In this document: positions 27,501 through 43,200 of the stretch, piece by piece
Layout of the letters: each line of letters opens with the position of its first letter
Numbering within the stretch: the stretch's first letter is position 1
NCBI GenBank assembly: GCA_963971305.1
Contig: CAXARO010001826.1
Coordinates: forward strand, 42,789-106,788
Length of the DNA: 64,000 bases
Source: Arcuatula senhousia
Taxonomy: Eukaryota > Mollusca > Bivalvia > Mytilida > Mytilidae
Direction: 5' to 3'
Position numbers and translations under genes: made by a program
Notes under the pieces: model-generated
Told to the model about the DNA's origin: nothing
The model's input: only the letters and a program-made list of their open reading frames with translations
The model's database searches: none

Positions 27501-30500
27501 TATTGATTCGTTTTGGTCTTAAAACATGACAAATAAAAAATCTGGACCCGTTATATAAAAATTACGATCCACGGTTATTGTTTTAAAGAATAATTTAGAA
27601 AAAATCAACACCAATGATCATAAAGCGTCGCTTCCGGCTGTGCATGGTGACCAGCGGATGGGCTTAAATTTAAATGTGCTATTTTTAGATTTTTAAGTTT
27701 GAACAATTTTAGCGGAAAAAAGAGCCGAAGTCGGATAGGTTTATTTGGTCTTAAAAGAAAGGACTGTTTTCAGGCTTTCATTTCATACATGTTACGTTTC
27801 ACCTGAACCGAAAGCTCGACTACTGGCAACGTTCAAAAAAAGGACAAAACCTCGATTTTTGCGTATTTTTGTCCCCAAATTTTTGACAAATGTTAAGAGT
27901 TGCTAGGGGCAACGAGTACAACAAAGAAACCAAATACGGCACTAAACACGACTAAACATGCCCGGAGTTTGGAACACCACCTAGTTCAAAGTGCAAATAG
28001 CAGTTTAAGCGATTACAAGAACCCAGGACAAAATAGTCAACGTCGAGCACATGCAAAAATGAGCTAAATAAATTAATTGTGGAGTACTACCATATGGCAT
28101 TATTCTCATTAAAATTTTGAGAGTATATCTTGATTTTAGTCCTTGGTTTCATTGTTGAAAATAAAGCTAATATATTTGAGAATTACTTGTTTCAAAAATT
28201 TTGGGAAAAATATCAGTTATTAAGCATTAATGCCCATAGCAACCAAACATGCTTATTTTTGAAAATATCGTCAATAACGTTATATTTTGTACAGCTGGTT
28301 AGGCTGTATGTAACGCTAACAACGTTGATAATTTCCCCGGAAGAAATAAAAATTACACAATATAGTATATTTCCCCGTATGTAAATCATAAAATTGTAAT
28401 TTTTAGTCGGCTTGAATAGAGACGCAAGGCATTATAGCTTGCTATGCAAATGTTAAGCAAAATTTGATGATGTGTTTCCATGGACGCCATTATTGCAGAT
28501 TTTTTTCACGGAAATTTTCCAAATTTTCACAAATATGTTTGAAATAGGCTAGAAAATGACTTAAGCACAACAGAATACCAATTTTGTTACGAAAATACAA
28601 AATTTGATTCAAAACAAACGGGGAAAGAATCTAACGTTATTGCAGGAAAATGTCAAAAAAAGAGCTTGATCAGAAAAGGGCTTCCGTCTTTGAGCGTGCG
28701 TTACTATGGTAAAACATAAAAAAAAATCATAATATCCGGTATTCCTCAAGTGGTTACATACTCAAGAAGAGAAAAATGCAACTCATGTTAAATTTTCAAA
28801 AAATGCAAAAGCATTATGGTAGTACTCCACAATTAGGATTTTTTCACAGTATTGTTTTCGTATGTGGCCCCTGTGAACGTTTTTGTTAAATGAAAATATT
28901 GATTCGTTTTGGTCTTAAAACATGACAAATAAAAAATCTGGACCCGTTATATAAAAATTACGATCCACGGTTATTGTTTTAAAGAATAATTTAGAAAAAA
29001 TCAACACCAATGATCATAAAGCGTCGCTTCCGGCTGTGCATGGTGACCAGCGGATGGGCTTAAATTTAAATGTGCTATTTTTAGATTTTTAAGTTTGAAC
29101 AATTTTAGCGGAAAAAAGAGCCGAAGTCGGATAGGTTTATTTGGTCTTAAAAGAAAGGACTGTTTTCAGGCTTTCATTTCATACATGTTACGTTTCACCT
29201 GAACCGAAAGCTCGACTACTGGCAACGTTCAAAAAAAGGACAAAACCTCGATTTTTGCGTATTTTTGTCCCCAAATTTTTGACAAATGTTAAGAGTTGCT
29301 AGGGGCAACGAGTACAACAAAGAAACCAAATACGGCACTAAACACGACTAAACATGCCCGGAGTTTGGAACACCACCTAGTTCAAAGTGCAAATAGCAGT
29401 TTAAGCGATTACAAGAACCCAGGACAAAATAGTCAACGTCGAGCACATGCAAAAATGAGCTAAATAAATTAATTGTGGAGTACTACCATATGGCATTATT
29501 CTCATTAAAATTTTGAGAGTATATCTTGATTTTAGTCCTTGGTTTCATTGTTGAAAATAAAGCTAATATATTTGAGAATTACTTGTTTCAAAAATTTTGG
29601 GAAAAATATCAGTTATTAAGCATTAATGCCCATAGCAACCAAACATGCTTATTTTTGAAAATATCGTCAATAACGTTATATTTTGTACAGCTGGTTAGGC
29701 TGTATGTAACGCTAACAACGTTGATAATTTCCCCGGAAGAAATAAAAATTACACAATATAGTATATTTCCCCGTATGTAAATCATAAAATTGTAATTTTT
29801 AGTCGGCTTGAATAGAGACGCAAGGCATTATAGCTTGCTATGCAAATGTTAAGCAAAATTTGATGATGTGTTTCCATGGACGCCATTATTGCAGATTTTT
29901 TTCACGGAAATTTTCCAAATTTTCACAAATATGTTTGAAATAGGCTAGAAAATGACTTAAGCACAACAGAATACCAATTTTGTTACGAAAATACAAAATT
30001 TGATTCAAAACAAACGGGGAAAGAATCTAACGTTATTGCAGGAAAATGTCAAAAAAAGAGCTTGATCAGAAAAGGGCTTCCGTCTTTGAGCGTGCGTTAC
30101 TATGGTAAAACATAAAAAAAAATCATAATATCCGGTATTCCTCAAGTGGTTACATACTCAAGAAGAGAAAAATGCAACTCATGTTAAATTTTCAAAAAAT
30201 GCAAAAGCATTATGGTAGTACTCCACAATTAGGATTTTTTCACAGTATTGTTTTCGTATGTGGCCCCTGTGAACGTTTTTGTTAAATGAAAATATTGATT
30301 CGTTTTGGTCTTAAAACATGACAAATAAAAAATCTGGACCCGTTATATAAAAATTACGATCCACGGTTATTGTTTTAAAGAATAATTTAGAAAAAATCAA
30401 CACCAATGATCATAAAGCGTCGCTTCCGGCTGTGCATGGTGACCAGCGGATGGGCTTAAATTTAAATGTGCTATTTTTAGATTTTTAAGTTTGAACAATT

Positions 30501-33500
30501 TTAGCGGAAAAAAGAGCCGAAGTCGGATAGGTTTATTTGGTCTTAAAAGAAAGGACTGTTTTCAGGCTTTCATTTCATACATGTTACGTTTCACCTGAAC
30601 CGAAAGCTCGACTACTGGCAACGTTCAAAAAAAGGACAAAACCTCGATTTTTGCGTATTTTTGTCCCCAAATTTTTGACAAATGTTAAGAGTTGCTAGGG
30701 GCAACGAGTACAACAAAGAAACCAAATACGGCACTAAACACGACTAAACATGCCCGGAGTTTGGAACACCACCTAGTTCAAAGTGCAAATAGCAGTTTAA
30801 GCGATTACAAGAACCCAGGACAAAATAGTCAACGTCGAGCACATGCAAAAATGAGCTAAATAAATTAATTGTGGAGTACTACCATATGGCATTATTCTCA
30901 TTAAAATTTTGAGAGTATATCTTGATTTTAGTCCTTGGTTTCATTGTTGAAAATAAAGCTAATATATTTGAGAATTACTTGTTTCAAAAATTTTGGGAAA
31001 AATATCAGTTATTAAGCATTAATGCCCATAGCAACCAAACATGCTTATTTTTGAAAATATCGTCAATAACGTTATATTTTGTACAGCTGGTTAGGCTGTA
31101 TGTAACGCTAACAACGTTGATAATTTCCCCGGAAGAAATAAAAATTACACAATATAGTATATTTCCCCGTATGTAAATCATAAAATTGTAATTTTTAGTC
31201 GGCTTGAATAGAGACGCAAGGCATTATAGCTTGCTATGCAAATGTTAAGCAAAATTTGATGATGTGTTTCCATGGACGCCATTATTGCAGATTTTTTTCA
31301 CGGAAATTTTCCAAATTTTCACAAATATGTTTGAAATAGGCTAGAAAATGACTTAAGCACAACAGAATACCAATTTTGTTACGAAAATACAAAATTTGAT
31401 TCAAAACAAACGGGGAAAGAATCTAACGTTATTGCAGGAAAATGTCAAAAAAAGAGCTTGATCAGAAAAGGGCTTCCGTCTTTGAGCGTGCGTTACTATG
31501 GTAAAACATAAAAAAAAATCATAATATCCGGTATTCCTCAAGTGGTTACATACTCAAGAAGAGAAAAATGCAACTCATGTTAAATTTTCAAAAAATGCAA
31601 AAGCATTATGGTAGTACTCCACAATTAGGATTTTTTCACAGTATTGTTTTCGTATGTGGCCCCTGTGAACGTTTTTGTTAAATGAAAATATTGATTCGTT
31701 TTGGTCTTAAAACATGACAAATAAAAAATCTGGACCCGTTATATAAAAATTACGATCCACGGTTATTGTTTTAAAGAATAATTTAGAAAAAATCAACACC
31801 AATGATCATAAAGCGTCGCTTCCGGCTGTGCATGGTGACCAGCGGATGGGCTTAAATTTAAATGTGCTATTTTTAGATTTTTAAGTTTGAACAATTTTAG
31901 CGGAAAAAAGAGCCGAAGTCGGATAGGTTTATTTGGTCTTAAAAGAAAGGACTGTTTTCAGGCTTTCATTTCATACATGTTACGTTTCACCTGAACCGAA
32001 AGCTCGACTACTGGCAACGTTCAAAAAAAGGACAAAACCTCGATTTTTGCGTATTTTTGTCCCCAAATTTTTGACAAATGTTAAGAGTTGCTAGGGGCAA
32101 CGAGTACAACAAAGAAACCAAATACGGCACTAAACACGACTAAACATGCCCGGAGTTTGGAACACCACCTAGTTCAAAGTGCAAATAGCAGTTTAAGCGA
32201 TTACAAGAACCCAGGACAAAATAGTCAACGTCGAGCACATGCAAAAATGAGCTAAATAAATTAATTGTGGAGTACTACCATATGGCATTATTCTCATTAA
32301 AATTTTGAGAGTATATCTTGATTTTAGTCCTTGGTTTCATTGTTGAAAATAAAGCTAATATATTTGAGAATTACTTGTTTCAAAAATTTTGGGAAAAATA
32401 TCAGTTATTAAGCATTAATGCCCATAGCAACCAAACATGCTTATTTTTGAAAATATCGTCAATAACGTTATATTTTGTACAGCTGGTTAGGCTGTATGTA
32501 ACGCTAACAACGTTGATAATTTCCCCGGAAGAAATAAAAATTACACAATATAGTATATTTCCCCGTATGTAAATCATAAAATTGTAATTTTTAGTCGGCT
32601 TGAATAGAGACGCAAGGCATTATAGCTTGCTATGCAAATGTTAAGCAAAATTTGATGATGTGTTTCCATGGACGCCATTATTGCAGATTTTTTTCACGGA
32701 AATTTTCCAAATTTTCACAAATATGTTTGAAATAGGCTAGAAAATGACTTAAGCACAACAGAATACCAATTTTGTTACGAAAATACAAAATTTGATTCAA
32801 AACAAACGGGGAAAGAATCTAACGTTATTGCAGGAAAATGTCAAAAAAAGAGCTTGATCAGAAAAGGGCTTCCGTCTTTGAGCGTGCGTTACTATGGTAA
32901 AACATAAAAAAAAATCATAATATCCGGTATTCCTCAAGTGGTTACATACTCAAGAAGAGAAAAATGCAACTCATGTTAAATTTTCAAAAAATGCAAAAGC
33001 ATTATATGGCATTATTCTCATTAAAATTTTGAGAGTATATCTTGATTTTAGTCCTTGGTTTCATTGTTGAAAATAAAGCTAATATATTTGAGAATTACTT
33101 GTTTCAAAAATTTTGGGAAAAATATCAGTTATTAAGCATTAATGCCCATAGCAACCAAACATGCTTATTTTTGAAAATATCGTCAATAACGTTATATTTT
33201 GTACAGCTGGTTAGGCTGTATGTAACGCTAACAACGTTGATAATTTCCCCGGAAGAAATAAAAATTACACAATATAGTATATTTCCCCGTATGTAAATCA
33301 TAAAATTGTAATTTTTAGTCGGCTTGAATAGAGACGCAAGGCATTATAGCTTGCTATGCAAATGTTAAGCAAAATTTGATGATGTGTTTCCATGGACGCC
33401 ATTATTGCAGATTTTTTTCACGGAAATTTTCCAAATTTTCACAAATATGTTTGAAATAGGCTAGAAAATGACTTAAGCACAACAGAATACCAATTTTGTT

Positions 33501-34399
33501 ACGAAAATACAAAATTTGATTCAAAACAAACGGGGAAAGAATCTAACGTTATTGCAGGAAAATGTCAAAAAAAGAGCTTGATCAGAAAAGGGCTTCCGTC
33601 TTTGAGCGTGCGTTACTATGGTAAAACATAAAAAAAAATCATAATATCCGGTATTCCTCAAGTGGTTACATACTCAAGAAGAGAAAAATGCAACTCATGT
33701 TAAATTTTCAAAAAATGCAAAAGCATTATGGTAGTACTCCACAATTAGGATTTTTTCACAGTATTGTTTTCGTATGTGGCCCCTGTGAACGTTTTTGTTA
33801 AATGAAAATATTGATTCGTTTTGGTCTTAAAACATGACAAATAAAAAATCTGGACCCGTTATATAAAAATTACGATCCACGGTTATTGTTTTAAAGAATA
33901 ATTTAGAAAAAATCAACACCAATGATCATAAAGCGTCGCTTCCGGCTGTGCATGGTGACCAGCGGATGGGCTTAAATTTAAATGTGCTATTTTTAGATTT
34001 TTAAGTTTGAACAATTTTAGCGGAAAAAAGAGCCGAAGTCGGATAGGTTTATTTGGTCTTAAAAGAAAGGACTGTTTTCAGGCTTTCATTTCATACATGT
34101 TACGTTTCACCTGAACCGAAAGCTCGACTACTGGCAACGTTCAAAAAAAGGACAAAACCTCGATTTTTGCGTATTTTTGTCCCCAAATTTTTGACAAATG
34201 TTAAGAGTTGCTAGGGGCAACGAGTACAACAAAGAAACCAAATACGGCACTAAACACGACTAAACATGCCCGGAGTTTGGAACACCACCTAGTTCAAAGT
34301 GCAAATAGCAGTTTAAGCGATTACAAGAACCCAGGACAAAATAGTCAACGTCGAGCACATGCAAAAATGAGCTAAATAAATTAATTGTGGAGTACTACC

Positions 34400-35127
34400 A
34401 TATGGCATTATTCTCATTAAAATTTTGAGAGTATATCTTGATTTTAGTCCTTGGTTTCATTGTTGAAAATAAAGCTAATATATTTGAGAATTACTTGTTT
34501 CAAAAATTTTGGGAAAAATATCAGTTATTAAGCATTAATGCCCATAGCAACCAAACATGCTTATTTTTGAAAATATCGTCAATAACGTTATATTTTGTAC
34601 AGCTGGTTAGGCTGTATGTAACGCTAACAACGTTGATAATTTCCCCGGAAGAAATAAAAATTACACAATATATAGTATATTTCCCCGTATGTAAATCATA
34701 AAATTGTAATTTTTAGTCGGCTTGAATAGAGACGCAAGGCATTATAGCTTGCTATGCAAATGTTAAGCAAAATTTGATGATGTGTTTCCATGGACGCCAT
34801 TATTGCAGATTTTTTTCACGGAAATTTTCCAAATTTTCACAAATATGTTTGAAATAGGCTAGAAAATGACTTAAGCACAACAGAATACCAATTTTGTTAC
34901 GAAAATACAAAATTTGATTCAAAACAAACGGGGAAAGAATCTAACGTTATTGCAGGAAAATGTCAAAAAAAGAGCTTGATCAGAAAAGGGCTTCCGTCTT
35001 TGAGCGTGCGTTACTATGGTAAAACATAAAAAAAAATCATAATATCCGGTATTCCTCAAGTGGTTACATACTCAAGAAGAGAAAAATGCAACTCATGTTA
35101 AATTTTCAAAAAATGCAAAAGCATTAT
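34400..35127 (+). repeat. Satellite monomer with a TA insertion
   Basis: Near 34669-34674 this monomer reads CAATATATAGTATA where others read CAATATAGTATA, so it is 2 bp longer and its unit is 1398 bp. The change shifts the recurrent open frame (ending it three codons later). It is a private length marker within an otherwise uniform array. Confidence 0.85.
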
Positions 35128-37239
35128 GGTAGTACTCCACAATTAGGATTTTTTCACAGTATTGTTTTCGTATGTGGCCCCTGTGAACGTTTTTGTTAAA
35201 TGAAAATATTGATTCGTTTTGGTCTTAAAACATGACAAATAAAAAATCTGGACCCGTTATATAAAAATTACGATCCACGGTTATTGTTTTAAAGAATAAT
35301 TTAGAAAAAATCAACACCAATGATCATAAAGCGTCGCTTCCGGCTGTGCATGGTGACCAGCGGATGGGCTTAAATTTAAATGTGCTATTTTTAGATTTTT
35401 AAGTTTGAACAATTTTAGCGGAAAAAAGAGCCGAAGTCGGATAGGTTTATTTGGTCTTAAAAGAAAGGACTGTTTTCAGGCTTTCATTTCATACATGTTA
35501 CGTTTCACCTGAACCGAAAGCTCGACTACTGGCAACGTTCAAAAAAAGGACAAAACCTCGATTTTTGCGTATTTTTGTCCCCAAATTTTTGACAAATGTT
35601 AAGAGTTGCTAGGGGCAACGAGTACAACAAAGAAACCAAATACGGCACTAAACACGACTAAACATGCCCGGAGTTTGGAACACCACCTAGTTCAAAGTGC
35701 AAATAGCAGTTTAAGCGATTACAAGAACCCAGGACAAAATAGTCAACGTCGAGCACATGCAAAAATGAGCTAAATAAATTAATTGTGGAGTACTACCATA
35801 TGGCATTATTCTCATTAAAATTTTGAGAGTATATCTTGATTTTAGTCCTTGGTTTCATTGTTGAAAATAAAGCTAATATATTTGAGAATTACTTGTTTCA
35901 AAAATTTTGGGAAAAATATCAGTTATTAAGCATTAATGCCCATAGCAACCAAACATGCTTATTTTTGAAAATATCGTCAATAACGTTATATTTTGTACAG
36001 CTGGTTAGGCTGTATGTAACGCTAACAACGTTGATAATTTCCCCGGAAGAAATAAAAATTACACAATATAGTATATTTCCCCGTATGTAAATCATAAAAT
36101 TGTAATTTTTAGTCGGCTTGAATAGAGACGCAAGGCATTATAGCTTGCTATGCAAATGTTAAGCAAAATTTGATGATGTGTTTCCATGGACGCCATTATT
36201 GCAGATTTTTTTCACGGAAATTTTCCAAATTTTCACAAATATGTTTGAAATAGGCTAGAAAATGACTTAAGCACAACAGAATACCAATTTTGTTACGAAA
36301 ATACAAAATTTGATTCAAAACAAACGGGGAAAGAATCTAACGTTATTGCAGGAAAATGTCAAAAAAAGAGCTTGATCAGAAAAGGGCTTCCGTCTTTGAG
36401 CGTGCGTTACTATGGTAAAACATAAAAAAAAATCATAATATCCGGTATTCCTCAAGTGGTTACATACTCAAGAAGAGAAAAATGCAACTCATGTTAAATT
36501 TTCAAAAAATGCAAAAGCAATATGGCATTATTCTCATTAAAATTTTGAGAGTATATCTTGATTTTAGTCCTTGGTTTCATTGTTGAAAATAAAGCTAATA
36601 TATTTGAGAATTACTTGTTTCAAAAATTTTGGGAAAAATATCAGTTATTAAGCATTAATGCCCATAGCAACCAAACATGCTTATTTTTGAAAATATCGTC
36701 AATAACGTTATATTTTGTACAGCTGGTTAGGCTGTATGTAACGCTAACAACGTTGATAATTTCCCCGGAAGAAATAAAAATTACACAATATAGTATATTT
36801 CCCCGTATGTAAATCATAAAATTGTAATTTTTAGTCGGCTTGAATAGAGACGCAAGGCATTATAGCTTGCTATGCAAATGTTAAGCAAAATTTGATGATG
36901 TGTTTCCATGGACGCCATTATTGCAGATTTTTTTCACGGAAATTTTCCAAATTTTCACAAATATGTTTAAAATAGGCTAGAAAATGACTTAAGCACAACA
37001 GAATACCAATTTTGTTACGAAAATACAAAATTTGATTCAAAACAAACGGGGAAAGAATCTAACGTTATTGCAGGAAAATGTCAAAAAAAGAGCTTGATCA
37101 GAAAAGGGCTTCCGTCTTTGAGCGTGCGTTACTATGGTAAAACATAAAAAAAAATCATAATATCCGGTATTCCTCAAGTGGTTACATACTCAAGAAGAGA
37201 AAAATGCAACTCATGTTAAATTTTCAAAAAATGCAAAAG

Positions 37240-37252
37240 CATTATATATGGC
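37240..37252 (+). other. E-less junction, variant d (CATTATATATGGC)
   Basis: This junction is unique in the window and is exactly the left flank CATTAT fused to the right flank ATATGGC. It is what perfect removal of E, keeping both flanking copies, would leave. It could also be a TA-slippage derivative of variant b. Confidence 0.8.
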
Positions 37253-40200
37253 ATTATTCTCATTAAAATTTTGAGAGTATATCTTGATTTTAGTCCTTGG
37301 TTTCATTGTTGAAAATAAAGCTAATATATTTGAGAATTACTTGTTTCAAAAATTTTGGGAAAAATATCAGTTATTAAGCATTAATGCCCATAGCAACCAA
37401 ACATGCTTATTTTTGAAAATATCGTCAATAACGTTATATTTTGTACAGCTGGTTAGGCTGTATGTAACGCTAACAACGTTGATAATTTCCCCGGAAGAAA
37501 TAAAAATTACACAATATAGTATATTTCCCCGTATGTAAATCATAAAATTGTAATTTTTAGTCGGCTTGAATAGAGACGCAAGGCATTATAGCTTGCTATG
37601 CAAATGTTAAGCAAAATTTGATGATGTGTTTCCATGGACGCCATTATTGCAGATTTTTTTCACGGAAATTTTCCAAATTTTCACAAATATGTTTGAAATA
37701 GGCTAGAAAATGACTTAAGCACAACAGAATACCAATTTTGTTACGAAAATACAAAATTTGATTCAAAACAAACGGGGAAAGAATCTAACGTTATTGCAGG
37801 AAAATGTCAAAAAAAGAGCTTGATCAGAAAAGGGCTTCCGTCTTTGAGCGTGCGTTACTATGGTAAAACATAAAAAAAAATCATAATATCCGGTATTCCT
37901 CAAGTGGTTACATACTCAAGAAGAGAAAAATGCAACTCATGTTAAATTTTCAAAAAATGCAAAAGCATTATATGGCATTATTCTCATTAAAATTTTGAGA
38001 GTATATCTTGATTTTAGTCCTTGGTTTCATTGTTGAAAATAAAGCTAATATATTTGAGAATTACTTGTTTCAAAAATTTTGGGAAAAATATCAGTTATTA
38101 AGCATTAATGCCCATAGCAACCAAACATGCTTATTTTTGAAAATATCGTCAATAACGTTATATTTTGTACAGCTGGTTAGGCTGTATGTAACGCTAACAA
38201 CGTTGATAATTTCCCCGGAAGAAATAAAAATTACACAATATAGTATATTTCCCCGTATGTAAATCATAAAATTGTAATTTTTAGTCGGCTTGAATAGAGA
38301 CGCAAGGCATTATAGCTTGCTATGCAAATGTTAAGCAAAATTTGATGATGTGTTTCCATGGACGCCATTATTGCAGATTTTTTTCACGGAAATTTTCCAA
38401 ATTTTCACAAATATGTTTGAAATAGGCTAGAAAATGACTTAAGCACAACAGAATACCAATTTTGTTACGAAAATACAAAATTTGATTCAAAACAAACGGG
38501 GAAAGAATCTAACGTTATTGCAGGAAAATGTCAAAAAAAGAGCTTGATCAGAAAAGGGCTTCCGTCTTTGAGCGTGCGTTACTATGGTAAAACATAAAAA
38601 AAAATCATAATATCCGGTATTCCTCAAGTGGTTACATACTCAAGAAGAGAAAAATGCAACTCATGTTAAATTTTCAAAAAATGCAAAAGCATTATGGTAG
38701 TACTCCACAATTAGGATTTTTTCACAGTATTGTTTTCGTATGTGGCCCCTGTGAACGTTTTTGTTAAATGAAAATATTGATTCGTTTTGGTCTTAAAACA
38801 TGACAAATAAAAAATCTGGACCCGTTATATAAAAATTACGATCCACGGTTATTGTTTTAAAGAATAATTTAGAAAAAATCAACACCAATGATCATAAAGC
38901 GTCGCTTCCGGCTGTGCATGGTGACCAGCGGATGGGCTTAAATTTAAATGTGCTATTTTTAGATTTTTAAGTTTGAACAATTTTAGCGGAAAAAAGAGCC
39001 GAAGTCGGATAGGTTTATTTGGTCTTAAAAGAAAGGACTGTTTTCAGGCTTTCATTTCATACATGTTACGTTTCACCTGAACCGAAAGCTCGACTACTGG
39101 CAACGTTCAAAAAAAGGACAAAACCTCGATTTTTGCGTATTTTTGTCCCCAAATTTTTGACAAATGTTAAGAGTTGCTAGGGGCAACGAGTACAACAAAG
39201 AAACCAAATACGGCACTAAACACGACTAAACATGCCCGGAGTTTGGAACACCACCTAGTTCAAAGTGCAAATAGCAGTTTAAGCGATTACAAGAACCCAG
39301 GACAAAATAGTCAACGTCGAGCACATGCAAAAATGAGCTAAATAAATTAATTGTGGAGTACTACCATATGGCATTATTCTCATTAAAATTTTGAGAGTAT
39401 ATCTTGATTTTAGTCCTTGGTTTCATTGTTGAAAATAAAGCTAATATATTTGAGAATTACTTGTTTCAAAAATTTTGGGAAAAATATCAGTTATTAAGCA
39501 TTAATGCCCATAGCAACCAAACATGCTTATTTTTGAAAATATCGTCAATAACGTTATATTATGTACAGCTGGTTAGGCTGTATGTAACGCTAACAACGTT
39601 GATAATTTCCCCGGAAGAAATAAAAATTACACAATATAGTATATTTCCCCGTATGTAAATCATAAAATTGTAATTTTTAGTCGGCTTGAATAGAGACGCA
39701 AGGCATTATAGCTTGCTATGCAAATGTTAAGCAAAATTTGATGATGTGTTTCCATGGACGCCATTATTGCAGATTTTTTTCACGGAAATTTTCCAAATTT
39801 TCACAAATATGTTTGAAATAGGCTAGAAAATGACTTAAGCACAACAGAATACCAATTTTGTTACGAAAATACAAAATTTGATTCAAAACAAACGGGGAAA
39901 GAATCTAACGTTATTGCAGGAAAATGTCAAAAAAAGAGCTTGATCAGAAAAGGGCTTCCGTCTTTGAGCGTGCGTTACTATGGTAAAACATAAAAAAAAA
40001 TCATAATATCCGGTATTCCTCAAGTGGTTACATACTCAAGAAGAGAAAAATGCAACTCATGTTAAATTTTCAAAAAATGCAAAAGCAATATGGCATTATT
40101 CTCATTAAAATTTTGAGAGTATATCTTGATTTTAGTCCTTGGTTTCATTGTTGAAAATAAAGCTAATATATTTGAGAATTACTTGTTTCAAAAATTTTGG

Positions 40201-43200
40201 GAAAAATATCAGTTATTAAGCATTAATGCCCATAGCAACCAAACATGCTTATTTTTGAAAATATCGTCAATAACGTTATATTTTGTACAGCTGGTTAGGC
40301 TGTATGTAACGCTAACAACGTTGATAATTTCCCCGGAAGAAATAAAAATTACACAATATAGTATATTTCCCCGTATGTAAATCATAAAATTGTAATTTTT
40401 AGTCGGCTTGAATAGAGACGCAAGGCATTATAACTTGCTATGCAAATGTTAAGCAAAATTTGATGATGTGTTTCCATGGACGCCATTATTGCAGATTTTT
40501 TTCACGGAAATTTTCCAAATTTTCACAAATATGTTTGAAATAGGCTAGAAAATGACTTAAGCACAACAGAATACCAATTTTGTTACGAAAATACAAAATT
40601 TGATTCAAAACAAACGGGGAAAGAATCTAACGTTATTGCAGGAAAATGTCAAAAAAAGAGCTTGATCAGAAAAGGGCTTCCGTCTTTGAGCGTGCGTTAC
40701 TATGGTAAAACATAAAAAAAAATCATAATATCCGGTATTCCTCAAGTGGTTACATACTCAAGAAGAGAAAAATGCAACTCATGTTAAATTTTCAAAAAAT
40801 GCAAAAGCATTATGGTAGTACTCCACAATTAGGATTTTTTCACAGTATTGTTTTCGTATGTGGCCCCTGTGAACGTTTTTGTTAAATGAAAATATTGATT
40901 CGTTTTGGTCTTAAAACATGACAAATAAAAAATCTGGACCCGTTATATAAAAATTACGATCCACGGTTATTGTTTTAAAGAATAATTTAGAAAAAATCAA
41001 CACCAATGATCATAAAGCGTCGCTTCCGGCTGTGCATGGTGACCAGCGGATGGGCTTAAATTTAAATGTGCTATTTTTAGATTTTTAAGTTTGAACAATT
41101 TTAGCGGAAAAAAGAGCCGAAGTCGGATAGGTTTATTTGGTCTTAAAAGAAAGGACTGTTTTCAGGCTTTCATTTCATACATGTTACGTTTCACCTGAAC
41201 CGAAAGCTCGACTACTGGCAACGTTCAAAAAAAGGACAAAACCTCGATTTTTGCGTATTTTTGTCCCCAAATTTTTGACAAATGTTAAGAGTTGCTAGGG
41301 GCAACGAGTACAACAAAGAAACCAAATACGGCACTAAACACGACTAAACATGCCCGGAGTTTGGAACACCACCTAGTTCAAAGTGCAAATAGCAGTTTAA
41401 GCGATTACAAGAACCCAGGACAAAATAGTCAACGTCGAGCACATGCAAAAATGAGCTAAATAAATTAATTGTGGAGTACTACCATATGGCATTATTCTCA
41501 TTAAAATTTTGAGAGTATATCTTGATTTTAGTCCTTGGTTTCATTGTTGAAAATAAAGCTAATATATTTGAGAATTACTTGTTTCAAAAATTTTGGGAAA
41601 AATATCAGTTATTAAGCATTAATGCCCATAGCAACCAAACATGCTTATTTTTGAAAATATCGTCAATAACGTTATATTTTGTACAGCTGGTTAGGCTGTA
41701 TGTAACGCTAACAACGTTGATAATTTCCCCGGAAGAAATAAAAATTACACAATATAGTATATTTCCCCGTATGTAAATCATAAAATTGTAATTTTTAGTC
41801 GGCTTGAATAGAGACGCAAGGCATTATAGCTTGCTATGCAAATGTTAAGCAAAATTTGATGATGTGTTTCCATGGACGCCATTATTGCAGATTTTTTTCA
41901 CGGAAATTTTCCAAATTTTCACAAATATGTTTGAAATAGGCTAGAAAATGACTTAAGCACAACAGAATACCAATTTTGTTACGAAAATACAAAATTTGAT
42001 TCAAAACAAACGGGGAAAGAATCTAACGTTATTGCAGGAAAATGTCAAAAAAAGAGCTTGATCAGAAAAGGGCTTCCGTCTTTGAGCGTGCGTTACTATG
42101 GTAAAACATAAAAAAAAATCATAATATCCGGTATTCCTCAAGTGGTTACATACTCAAGAAGAGAAAAATGCAACTCATGTTAAATTTTCAAAAAATGCAA
42201 AAGCATTATGGTAGTACTCCACAATTAGGATTTTTTCACAGTATTGTTTTCGTATGTGGCCCCTGTGAACGTTTTTGTTAAATGAAAATATTGATTCGTT
42301 TTGGTCTTAAAACATGACAAATAAAAAATCTGGACCCGTTATATAAAAATTACGATCCACGGTTATTGTTTTAAAGAATAATTTAGAAAAAATCAACACC
42401 AATGATCATAAAGCGTCGCTTCCGGCTGTGCATGGTGACCAGCGGATGGGCTTAAATTTAAATGTGCTATTTTTAGATTTTTAAGTTTGAACAATTTTAG
42501 CGGAAAAAAGAGCCGAAGTCGGATAGGTTTATTTGGTCTTAAAAGAAAGGACTGTTTTCAGGCTTTCATTTCATACATGTTACGTTTCACCTGAACCGAA
42601 AGCTCGACTACTGGCAACGTTCAAAAAAAGGACAAAACCTCGATTTTTGCGTATTTTTGTCCCCAAATTTTTGACAAATGTTAAGAGTTGCTAGGGGCAA
42701 CGAGTACAACAAAGAAACCAAATACGGCACTAAACACGACTAAACATGCCCGGAGTTTGGAACACCACCTAGTTCAAAGTGCAAATAGCAGTTTAAGCGA
42801 TTACAAGAACCCAGGACAAAATAGTCAACGTCGAGCACATGCAAAAATGAGCTAAATAAATTAATTGTGGAGTACTACCATATGGCATTATTCTCATTAA
42901 AATTTTGAGAGTATATCTTGATTTTAGTCCTTGGTTTCATTGTTGAAAATAAAGCTAATATATTTGAGAATTACTTGTTTCAAAAATTTTGGGAAAAATA
43001 TCAGTTATTAAGCATTAATGCCCATAGCAACCAAACATGCTTATTTTTGAAAATATCGTCAATAACGTTATATTTTGTACAGCTGGTTAGGCTGTATGTA
43101 ACGCTAACAACGTTGATAATTTCCCCGGAAGAAATAAAAATTACACAATATAGTATATTTCCCCGTATGTAAATCATAAAATTGTAATTTTTAGTCGGCT

